Source: an uncultured Erysipelotrichaceae bacterium (GTDB lineage Bacteria; Bacillota_I; Bacilli_A; RF39; UBA660). Taken from it: a DNA stretch of 8,598 nucleotides. A program made the translations under genes and the position numbers. A model generated the notes under the pieces. The model was not told the origin of the DNA and did no database searches. It saw only the letters and a list, made by a program, of their open reading frames with translations. Where the stretch lies: NCBI GenBank assembly GCA_902766135.1, contig CACXCK010000074.1:1-8598 (forward strand). Direction: 5' to 3'. Positions 1 to 5,787 of this stretch are shown here, in pieces (within the stretch, counting starts at the first letter, position 1; the number at the start of each line of letters is the position of its first letter).

Positions 1-1050
1 AGAATTTAATTGTAACTCACTTAAACCAATCGAAGCATAATAATCATTTATTTTATTGCCTTGCATCATCATACTTGGATACAATCTTTCTAAACCAGTT
101 GAAAAATCAGCTAAAGACCCATACCCATATTCAGTGAGCAAAAAATATATTTTTTTTACTCTTTCATCACCATTTTTAAATTTTTCATCAAGATAAGCAT
201 TCCTTAACTTTTTTATATTTTCTTGATCTAAATTTTTATCACTTAAACTACGCTCATATTGAACGCCATAAAAACTAATACTATTCTTAACATTTTTGAT
301 TTCATCCAAATCAAGCAAATCATTATGAACCATAAATTCTAATTGTTGTTTAACATTATTTAATGAAAATAACAACATTTCCTCTGAACTTTTATAAGAA
401 CTAGAATGTACAGTTTGAGGTATACTTCTCCCAAGATAATTAGATAATTGAAGAGAAAAACTATTCTGTATATTCCTATCAGTATCATCAATATATCCCC
501 ACGCCCCAATATCATAAGTATGATAACCTAAGTGTTTAAGAACATCATCAACATAAGGAACGACATTATCACCTGGAACTCCAACCACATTTAAATTATT
601 ACTAGTATTAAGTGCCTCCAATTCACTTTCTGGGCATAAAATAAAAGCATCATGTGGCAATATAGCAGAACCATCAATATACATATCTTCCACCCGTGAA
701 TTAAGAACCCTATCACCATTTTTTTTCAAAAATGATTTAAGAGGAATTATAATTGCATATTTTTTATTACTCCAATCACCAAAACCATGTGAACCAACAC
801 GACCATTTACAGCAAAATGCACAGTATCTCGATAAGATTTAATTAGTAATTTATTCTCATACATCGATTTACCTGTACTAAAAGGTGTATAAATAGTATT
901 ATTATTAGGCATATAATCTGTTAAATGAACCAAAACATATTTATCAATATCATCTGTAAGTTCAATACTAAATTTTTTCTTATAAAATTTGCTTAAAGTA
1001 AGCATATCACCCATATAATCATACTCATGAAGATTGTCATTATTATGCAT
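1..1050 (-). CDS. Unrecognised protein, N-terminal 350 residues (3' end beyond window)
   Basis: Reading the minus strand from ATG at 1050 gives 350 codons without a stop down to base 1, too long to be chance in DNA this AT-rich. The start is supported by GGTGAT five bases upstream, which matches the 3' half of the AAGGAGGTGAT consensus, and by a promoter at 1103-1075. I do not recognise the family. The protein is hydrophilic, with no signal peptide or membrane segment and only one cysteine in the visible part. Conserved-looking blocks are VHLTDYMP (41-48), RDTVHFAVNGRVGSHGFGDW (74-93), KYAIIIPL (97-104), a GVPGDNVVPYVDDVLKHLGY stretch (157-176) and PQTVHSSSY (211-219). The repeated His-containing TVH/VHLT motifs could be active-site elements, but that is a guess. 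It is divergent from the helicase gene. No Walker A, TOPRIM or nuclease motif is visible. Confidence 0.85.
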   Translation of the reverse strand, partial: MHNNDNLHEYDYMGDMLTLSKFYKKKFSIELTDDIDKYVLVHLTDYMPNNNTIYTPFSTGKSMYENKLLIKSYRDTVHFAVNGRVGSHGFGDWSNKKYAIIIPLKSFLKKNGDRVLNSRVEDMYIDGSAILPHDAFILCPESELEALNTSNNLNVVGVPGDNVVPYVDDVLKHLGYHTYDIGAWGYIDDTDRNIQNSFSLQLSNYLGRSIPQTVHSSSYKSSEEMLLFSLNNVKQQLEFMVHNDLLDLDEIKNVKNSISFYGVQYERSLSDKNLDQENIKKLRNAYLDEKFKNGDERVKKIYFLLTEYGYGSLADFSTGLERLYPSMMMQGNKINDYYASIGLSELQLNS

Positions 1051-1074
1051 AATACATCACCATACTACAAAAAA

Positions 1075-1103
1075 ATAATAACATATTTCGTCATATTATT
1101 CAA
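1075..1103 (-). promoter_or_regulatory. Sigma-A-type promoter of the left-edge gene
   Basis: On the minus strand TTGAAT (1103-1098) lies 17 bp before TATTAT (1080-1075). The -10 is preceded by TGT, giving an extended -10 element (TGTTATTAT). The predicted transcript starts near 1068, about 17 bases before the ATG at 1050. Confidence 0.55.
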
Positions 1104-1124
1104 TAACATGTCAAAATGTAGCCC

Positions 1125-1153
1125 TAGACTTAGAGCAATAAGCTAGTTAAAAT
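1125..1153 (+). promoter_or_regulatory. Candidate promoter of the helicase gene
   Basis: TAGACT (1125-1130, 4 of 6 matches to TTGACA) lies 17 bp before TAAAAT (1148-1153, 5 of 6 matches to TATAAT). Transcription would start at about 1160-1161, on top of the ATG at 1161. This fits the lack of a Shine-Dalgarno sequence there, so the mRNA may be leaderless. Confidence 0.4.
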
Positions 1154-1160
1154 AATTCTT

Positions 1161-2627
1161 ATGATTAATTTAGAAGTTAATAAATATCAATTATCGATAG
1201 AACAATTAAAACCAGTGATAGATAATCCTCACACATCCATCATAATTGCCGGGGCAGGATCTGGTAAAACTCTTACTATTATTGGTAAATTAAAATACAT
1301 TGAAAAATTAAAACTATACAAACCGGAAGAAGTTCTACTCTTAACATTCACTAATGCGGCCGTTCAAAACCTAAATAAACAAATAGCTAACAATTGCGAT
1401 AAAGAATATGATACATACACATTTCACAAACTAGCCTTAAATATCCTCGATGATAATACTAAAATAGAACAAGAAAGCACTCTAGAATATATAGTAAACG
1501 AATTCTTTAACTCCTATGCTATTTATAACAAATTCATAAATAAAACTCTCTATAAACTATTTCCATATATAATAAGAAATAACAAAAACAATCATAAAAT
1601 ATTATCATCTAATAAATTAACTACACTAAAAAAGAATATTACTACCTTTATTAGACTATTAAAAACAGAAAATAAAACTATCAATAGTTCTTTCTTCACA
1701 AAAAAAGAAGAAGAGCCATTTCTCATTATAACTTATATTATATATAACTTATATGAAAAAGAAAAAGAAAGTACTAATAGTCTAGACTTCGATGACATAA
1801 TTATAAAAGCAACCAACAATATAAAAGACAATAAAAAAAGAACACCTTACAAAATGATTATTATTGATGAATTTCAAGACACATCATTAATTAGATTAAA
1901 CTTAATAAAAGAAATAGCAAAACAAAATAACGCCTCCATATGTGTAGTAGGTGATGACTACCAATCCATATATAGATTTTCAGGATGTAACATAAATCTA
2001 TTCTTAAATTTTTCTAATCATTTTTTAAATGCTAAAACATATTACCTGAAAGAAACTTATAGAAACAGTGCGGAACTAATTAATACGGCAGGAAAATTTA
2101 TTATGAAAAACCCTTATCAACTAAAAAAAGAATTAACTAGTTCTAAACACTATAAAAATCCCATCAAAATAATTTACTACAATAATACTCATAGAATTCT
2201 TTATAAATTATTAGATATTATTCCAAATGAAAAACAAATATTTATTCTAGGAAGAAACAACTTTGATCTTAATCCTTACTTAAATAATTACACCCTAAAT
2301 AACCATAAACTCACTATACCAAACGATAATCATATTCTATCATACTATACAATTCATTCTTCCAAGGGATTAGAAAGTGACATTGTAATCCTTTTAAATG
2401 TTTCTAATAGTTTAAATGGCATACCTTCTAAACACAAAGAAGAAAAAGTCTTTAAACACGTTTTAAATAAAGAAACATTCAAAAATGAAGAAGAAAGAAG
2501 ACTATTTTATGTAGCCTTAACAAGATGTAAAGAATGTATTTATCTACTAACTCCCTATAACAATCCATCTATTTTTATTAAAGAAATTAAACATGATAAA
2601 AATGTTGAAATAAAAAAGATGCTTTAA
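1161..2627 (+). CDS. Compact UvrD/HelD-like superfamily 1A DNA helicase
   Basis: A 488-residue ATP-dependent SF1A helicase, likely a 3'-5' DNA translocase in repair or recombination. All core motifs are visible in order: Q motif (LSIEQ, 11-15), Walker A AGAGSGKT (30-37), motif Ia LTFTNAAV (61-68), TFHKLAL (87-93), the LDFDDII block (208-214), Walker B IIIDEFQD (233-240), motif III VVGDDYQSIYRFSG (262-275), motif IV ETYRNS (298-303), motif V TIHSSKGLES (397-406), and motif VI ERRLFYVALTR (445-455). The core therefore looks active. It is much shorter than UvrD, PcrA or Rep (over 650 residues): only about 95 residues separate motifs IV and V, so the 2B subdomain is largely absent. Motif V is closer to helicase IV (HelD). 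The only usable upstream start is ATG 1161, which has no Shine-Dalgarno sequence. It is the only plus-strand gene here and overlaps the gpmI stop codon. Confidence 0.9.
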   Translation: MINLEVNKYQLSIEQLKPVIDNPHTSIIIAGAGSGKTLTIIGKLKYIEKLKLYKPEEVLLLTFTNAAVQNLNKQIANNCDKEYDTYTFHKLALNILDDNTKIEQESTLEYIVNEFFNSYAIYNKFINKTLYKLFPYIIRNNKNNHKILSSNKLTTLKKNITTFIRLLKTENKTINSSFFTKKEEEPFLIITYIIYNLYEKEKESTNSLDFDDIIIKATNNIKDNKKRTPYKMIIIDEFQDTSLIRLNLIKEIAKQNNASICVVGDDYQSIYRFSGCNINLFLNFSNHFLNAKTYYLKETYRNSAELINTAGKFIMKNPYQLKKELTSSKHYKNPIKIIYYNNTHRILYKLLDIIPNEKQIFILGRNNFDLNPYLNNYTLNNHKLTIPNDNHILSYYTIHSSKGLESDIVILLNVSNSLNGIPSKHKEEKVFKHVLNKETFKNEEERRLFYVALTRCKECIYLLTPYNNPSIFIKEIKHDKNVEIKKML

Positions 2628-2637
2628 TTAGCATCTT
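2606..2637 (-). terminator. Intrinsic terminator of gpmI, overlapping both convergent stop codons
   Basis: A perfect 8-bp stem (AAGATGCT at 2616-2623 with AGCATCTT at 2630-2637) closes the 6-base loop TTAATT. On the minus strand it is followed by a run of U residues (TTTTTTATTT, 2617-2608). On the plus strand no U-run follows, so it should terminate gpmI rather than the helicase. The loop holds the overlapping stop codons of both genes (2624-2627). Confidence 0.8.
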
Positions 2638-4138
2638 CATCTAATAAAACTTTAGTATCCTGCATTTCCTTAGGAATGGCAATATCCATATATTTTAATA
2701 TTGTTGGCGCAATACCTGTTAAATCACCTTTACTTTTCAATTTAACCTTTTTATCAGTTATAATAAATGGCACCAAACTAGAAGTATGCGTTGTTACCTC
2801 ATGCCCCTTTTCATCAATCATACAATCAGCATTACCATGATCAGCCGTAATAATAAGAGTATAGAAATTTTCATCACATTTTTCTTTTAACACTTTCAAA
2901 CACATATCAATTGTAATACATGCATTAACTGTTGCCTCATATTTCCCCGTATGCCCAACCATATCTGCATTAGCAAAATTCATAAGAATAAAATCATAAT
3001 CTTTTTCTAAACAGCTTACACACTTTTTAGTAATTTCAACAGCACTCATTTCAGGCTTTAAATCATAAGTTGCAACCTTAGGAGAAGGTATTAAAAACTT
3101 CTGGCAATTTTCTAAACTAGCATTACTTTCCCCGTCAAAAAAATACGTTACATGTGCATACTTTTCGGTCTCTGCAATCCGTGCCTGTGTTAATCCAAGC
3201 TTAGACAAATAAACGCCCAATGGATTATTAATTACATCTCGTTCAGTAAAATTTCTAGTTTTAATATTTTTATCAATCGGCAAAAATGAATAAACATCTA
3301 ATTCTTCCATATTAGAAACTGGAAACTCACTAAAACCTTTTGTTACAAAAGTAGATATAATCTGTTTAGCTCTATCAGTACGGTAATTCATCCATAATAA
3401 AGCATCACCATCAACAATTGGCCGAAAATATTCTGTTTTAATAGGAATCATAAATTCATCTGTTATTCCTTGTTCATAACACTTTGACAAAAATATTGGT
3501 ATTCCCCCACTTGCCATATAACCTTTACCATTAGTAACTAAATCATAATATAATTTAGTCCGATTCCAGTTCTTATCTCTATCCATTGCATAATATCGTC
3601 CACAAATAGAAGCAATATGTCCAATCCCCGTTTCTTTAATCTTTTCCTCTAATTTAGATATAAAAGTATACAAAGCCTTTGTATCAGTATCACGTCCATC
3701 ACTTATAACATGAAAATATACATCTTTTACATCATAATTCTTTAAAACATCTAACAAAGCTAAAAAATGATCTAAACTAGAATGAACTTTTCCATCACTT
3801 AGTAAACCCATAACATGTAATGGCTTACCACTTTGAATTTTCTCAATCATATCATCAAACATTACATTATCTTTATAACCATCTTTTAAAAATTCCCGAA
3901 TAATAGAAATACTTTGTTTAACAACACGACCAGCTCCCATTGTCATATGGCCAACTTCACTATTACCAAATTGTCCTTCTTCAAGGCCAACAAATGGACC
4001 GCTAGCCTCTAAAGTCATATGAGGATAATGCTCCCATAATTCTTCAAAATGAACCATCTTGGCATCTTTAACAGCATTACCTTTAGTATTATCACTAACT
4101 CCAAAGCCATCTAATACAACCATTAAAACTTTTTTCAT
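2624..4138 (-). CDS. gpmI: 2,3-bisphosphoglycerate-independent phosphoglycerate mutase
   Basis: Interconverts 3-phosphoglycerate and 2-phosphoglycerate in lower glycolysis in the cytosol; family members of this type use two Mn ions and a phosphoserine intermediate. The 504 residues match the usual family length. The nucleophile is Ser60 in GNSEVGH (58-64). Metal ligands are visible as Asp10 (LDGFG), Asp392 and His396 (NADMVGHTG), Asp433-His434 (ADHGN) and His451 (THTS). Substrate-pocket residues include His119 (KVHS), the ISDGRD block (145-150), Arg181 (CGRYYAMDRD), the YRTDRAKQ block (252-259, usually FRPDRA) and Lys326 (TEKYAHVT). The start is ATG 4138 with AAGGA eight bases upstream. The spo0A terminator lies between it and spo0A, so gpmI probably has its own promoter. 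Its 3' end forms one arm of a terminator and overlaps the helicase gene by 4 bp. Confidence 0.97.
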   Translation of the reverse strand: MKKVLMVVLDGFGVSDNTKGNAVKDAKMVHFEELWEHYPHMTLEASGPFVGLEEGQFGNSEVGHMTMGAGRVVKQSISIIREFLKDGYKDNVMFDDMIEKIQSGKPLHVMGLLSDGKVHSSLDHFLALLDVLKNYDVKDVYFHVISDGRDTDTKALYTFISKLEEKIKETGIGHIASICGRYYAMDRDKNWNRTKLYYDLVTNGKGYMASGGIPIFLSKCYEQGITDEFMIPIKTEYFRPIVDGDALLWMNYRTDRAKQIISTFVTKGFSEFPVSNMEELDVYSFLPIDKNIKTRNFTERDVINNPLGVYLSKLGLTQARIAETEKYAHVTYFFDGESNASLENCQKFLIPSPKVATYDLKPEMSAVEITKKCVSCLEKDYDFILMNFANADMVGHTGKYEATVNACITIDMCLKVLKEKCDENFYTLIITADHGNADCMIDEKGHEVTTHTSSLVPFIITDKKVKLKSKGDLTGIAPTILKYMDIAIPKEMQDTKVLLDEDAN

Positions 4139-4158
4139 CTAAATCATCCTTTTTAAAT

Positions 4159-4167
4159 ATTCTAACA
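4159..4167 (-). promoter_or_regulatory. Candidate extended -10 element for gpmI
   Basis: TGTTAGAAT (4167-4159) matches the extended -10 TGnTATAAT with one mismatch and lies 20 bases before the gpmI ATG. No good -35 is present: 17 bp upstream is GTGTTT, inside the spo0A terminator. The call rests on the extended -10 and on the need for a promoter after a terminator. Confidence 0.35.
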
Positions 4168-4175
4168 CAATAACT

Positions 4176-4200
4176 AAAAAAAAACACCAATAAATGGTAT
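4176..4200 (-). terminator. Intrinsic terminator of spo0A
   Basis: On the minus strand ATACCA (4200-4195) pairs with TGGTGT (4189-4184) as five Watson-Crick pairs and one G-U pair. The loop is short and AT-rich, and the stem runs into nine U residues (4184-4176). Flanking A/U bases extend the stem. It starts directly after the spo0A stop codon and should separate spo0A from gpmI transcription. Confidence 0.7.
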
Positions 4201-4962
4201 TTAAGCTACCTGCGTAACTTTATTACGTAGTTTTAAAGCATCAGAAACAGTTACTAAGAACTCAGAATTAGTAGGTTTAGCCCTATCATAATCAATACTA
4301 TGACCAAATATCTTATTCATAAGTTCATAGTCAGCCCTATTCCAACTTACTTCTATTGCATGACGAATTGCTCTTTCCACTCTAGAAGGGGTTGTATCAT
4401 AAACACTTGCTATAGAAGGATATAATTCCTTAGTAATTCCTCCTATATACTTAGGTGACTTATAAAGCATCATAATTCCTTCTCTTAAATATTGGTATCC
4501 TTTTATTTGTGAAGGTACACCCAGTTCATGTAACAACTTACTGGCCTGAGCTTCAACCTTAGGAATTCCATTTTCGCTCTTCTTATAACTTTTCTTACAT
4601 ACACTAAGAATTTTTTCTTCTAAAATAGAGAGTGTACAAGGTTTAAGCATAAAATAATCTACATGATACCCTTCTGTAATACTAATCATATACTCCTTTT
4701 TGGCACTGGACAAAACAATGACATGTCCACCATAATTAAGTTTCTCTAATTTCTGTAATATATCAACACCATCCATCTTTGGTAGAATTAAATCCAAAAT
4801 AATACAATCTACCTCATGAAAATGGTTATTTAAATAATTAATAGCTAATTCCCCATCGCTAGCTACTCCTAAAAGATTAATTTGGTTGCTGCCTTTGAAA
4901 TACTTTCTTACATCATTAGTAAACTCCAAACTGTCATCTACTACAAATGTGTTGATTTTCAT
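4201..4962 (-). CDS. spo0A: Sporulation master response regulator Spo0A
   Basis: A 253-residue phosphorelay-controlled transcription factor that binds 0A boxes and commits cells to sporulation and other stationary-phase programmes. The N-terminal receiver domain (about 1-122) has the acidic pocket Asp9-Asp10, the phosphoacceptor Asp57 (CIILDLILPKMDG), the switch residue Ser85 (VLSSAKK) and Lys107 (MLKP), so it should be phosphorylatable. A linker (about 123-140) leads to the Spo0A-specific DNA-binding domain (about 141-245). This contains the diagnostic IKGYQYLREGIMMLY (153-167), TTPSRVERAIRHAIEVSW (190-207, recognition helix) and AKPTNSEF (228-235) blocks, nearly identical to Bacillus Spo0A. 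The start is ATG 4962, with purine-rich AGGAAGAGGAA upstream. It lies downstream of tpiA with a 99-bp gap full of 0A-box-like sites and ends in a terminator. No other sporulation gene is in the window. Confidence 0.97.
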   Translation of the reverse strand: MKINTFVVDDSLEFTNDVRKYFKGSNQINLLGVASDGELAINYLNNHFHEVDCIILDLILPKMDGVDILQKLEKLNYGGHVIVLSSAKKEYMISITEGYHVDYFMLKPCTLSILEEKILSVCKKSYKKSENGIPKVEAQASKLLHELGVPSQIKGYQYLREGIMMLYKSPKYIGGITKELYPSIASVYDTTPSRVERAIRHAIEVSWNRADYELMNKIFGHSIDYDRAKPTNSEFLVTVSDALKLRNKVTQVA

Positions 4963-5010
4963 AATTTGTTCCTCTTCCTTTCATGTACTTCATTACAACC
5001 ACACACATTC

Positions 5011-5039
5011 ATAATAGCAAATCATTTGACAAAAATCCA
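5011..5039 (-). promoter_or_regulatory. Candidate spo0A promoter
   Basis: TGCTATTAT (5019-5011) is an extended -10 element with one mismatch. Seventeen bp upstream is a poor -35, TGGATT (5039-5034, 3 of 6 matches), as expected for an activator-dependent promoter. The predicted start near 5004 gives a leader of about 42 bases. A perfect 0A box lies in the spacer. I tested for a sigma-H promoter and did not find correct spacing. Confidence 0.4.
5025..5033 (-). promoter_or_regulatory. Spo0A box (0A box), minus orientation
   Basis: TTTGTCAAA (5033-5025) matches the 0A-box consensus TTTGTCRAA exactly. It overlaps the spacer of the candidate spo0A promoter, 63-71 bases before the ATG, a position suited to autoregulation. 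A single match is not significant alone: the same 9-mer occurs within gpmI coding sequence (3491-3483). Confidence 0.5.
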
Positions 5040-5047
5040 GGGAATCT

Positions 5048-5097
5048 TTTGTCTAATTATGTCAACCTGTGTAAACGTTTGTCGATTTTTGTAGTAA
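5048..5097 (+). promoter_or_regulatory. Tandem array of up to five 10-bp-phased 0A-box-like units upstream of spo0A
   Basis: Read on the plus strand, units begin every 10 bp: TTTGTCTAA (5048), TATGTCAAC (5058), TGTGTAAAC (5068), TTTGTCGAT (5078) and TTTGTAGTA (5088). Against TTTGTCRAA they match 8, 7, 6, 8 and 7 of 9 positions, and every unit keeps TnTGT. A 10-bp period puts all units on one face of the helix, as in known tandem 0A boxes bound by Spo0A dimers. The array straddles the end of tpiA (stop codon at 5064-5062) and lies roughly 44-93 bp upstream of the predicted spo0A transcription start. Confidence 0.5.
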
Positions 5098-5787
5098 AGC
5101 AGTTAACACCTTTAAATCTTCAGGATGATTAACACTTCTTCCCACAAATAATCCATCTATAATCTCACTCTGATAATAAGGAACGATGTTTTTTTTAGTT
5201 AATCCCCCACCATAATAAAGAGGAAACTCATAACCATAATCTTTAACTAACTCTTGTTTAAGAAAACTAAATACATTTTCAACTACTTGAAGTGGTAAAG
5301 CCTCATCCTTACCAATCATATACTTAGGTTCATATATAAAATGAACATTTTTATAATCACTTGCCGAAATATGAACAAGTAAACCTCTAATTGCACTTAA
5401 AAGTACTGAAGAAGTATATTGATAATTATAATCATTCATTGTATCGGTAATAACTACATAAGCTTTTAACCCTTGCCTTAAAACTTGATGTAACTTATCA
5501 CACACTTCACCAAAGCCAGCTTTTGTCTCAGAATGACCTATTAAAGAAGAAGAAACCCCAACACTCTTTAACATTGCCGCACTAACATCACCTGTAAAAC
5601 TACCAACTAAATGACTGCTTACATTCTGAGCACACACCTCATAATTTCTGGATTTCATCATTGCTAAAAAAGGATATGCAGGACATATTACCAAATTATC
5701 ATACTTAATGTTACCTAAAACAGTTTTATACTTAGCCATATCATCATAAGTATGATTCATCTTTAAATTACAAATCAAGGGTTTCAA
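5062..5787 (-). CDS. tpiA: Divergent triose-phosphate isomerase
   Basis: Interconverts dihydroxyacetone phosphate and glyceraldehyde 3-phosphate in the cytosol. The protein is 241 residues, slightly under the usual 250. Family signatures are NLKMN (7-11, with Asn7 and catalytic Lys9), CAQNV (52-56), GSFTGDVSAAML (62-73), LIGHSE (82-87, catalytic His85) and IYEP (151-154, catalytic Glu153). Several regions depart from the norm. Loop 6 reads PKYMIGKDE rather than PVWAIGTGK, loop 7 is YGGG rather than YGGS, the GG phosphate site is GR (216-217), and the CVGE block is replaced by ITDTM (113-117). The start is TTG 5787, preceded by GGAGGAG inside pgk. The first internal ATG (5760) would remove Lys9, so it is rejected. 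It overlaps pgk by 20 bp and is probably translationally coupled to it. Confidence 0.9.
   Translation of the reverse strand: MKPLICNLKMNHTYDDMAKYKTVLGNIKYDNLVICPAYPFLAMMKSRNYEVCAQNVSSHLVGSFTGDVSAAMLKSVGVSSSLIGHSETKAGFGEVCDKLHQVLRQGLKAYVVITDTMNDYNYQYTSSVLLSAIRGLLVHISASDYKNVHFIYEPKYMIGKDEALPLQVVENVFSFLKQELVKDYGYEFPLYYGGGLTKKNIVPYYQSEIIDGLFVGRSVNHPEDLKVLTALLQKSTNVYTG

Noticed and set aside
1..2627. A Gabija-like defence pair (UvrD-like helicase of about 490 residues beside an unknown gene)
   Set aside because: The helicase size is similar to GajB, but the motifs look more HelD-like, and the neighbouring protein shows no Walker A or TOPRIM features of GajA. It is also divergent rather than co-directional.
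3483..3491. Perfect 0A-box 9-mer TTTGTCAAA on the minus strand inside gpmI
   Set aside because: It is isolated, mid-coding and far from any promoter; roughly three matches to the 7-base core are expected by chance in a window of this composition.
5004..5040. A sigma-H promoter for spo0A (GGATTT with GAAT downstream)
   Set aside because: The spacing is about 22 bp between elements, too long for sigma-H, and the -10 flank does not match.
5062..5064. TGA read as tryptophan (Mycoplasma code) at the tpiA stop
   Set aside because: No other gene has an in-frame TGA, tryptophan is TGG throughout, and reading through would add only three residues before TAG.
4882..5094. A 70-codon plus-strand reading frame opposite the spo0A start and upstream region
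   Set aside because: It lies antisense to spo0A and the tpiA end, has no ribosome binding site, and encodes a low-complexity product; its sequence is explained by the genes and boxes on the other strand.
5758..5760. ATG 5760 as the tpiA start
   Set aside because: It would delete the strand carrying Asn7 and catalytic Lys9, and TTG 5787 has a strong, well-spaced Shine-Dalgarno sequence.
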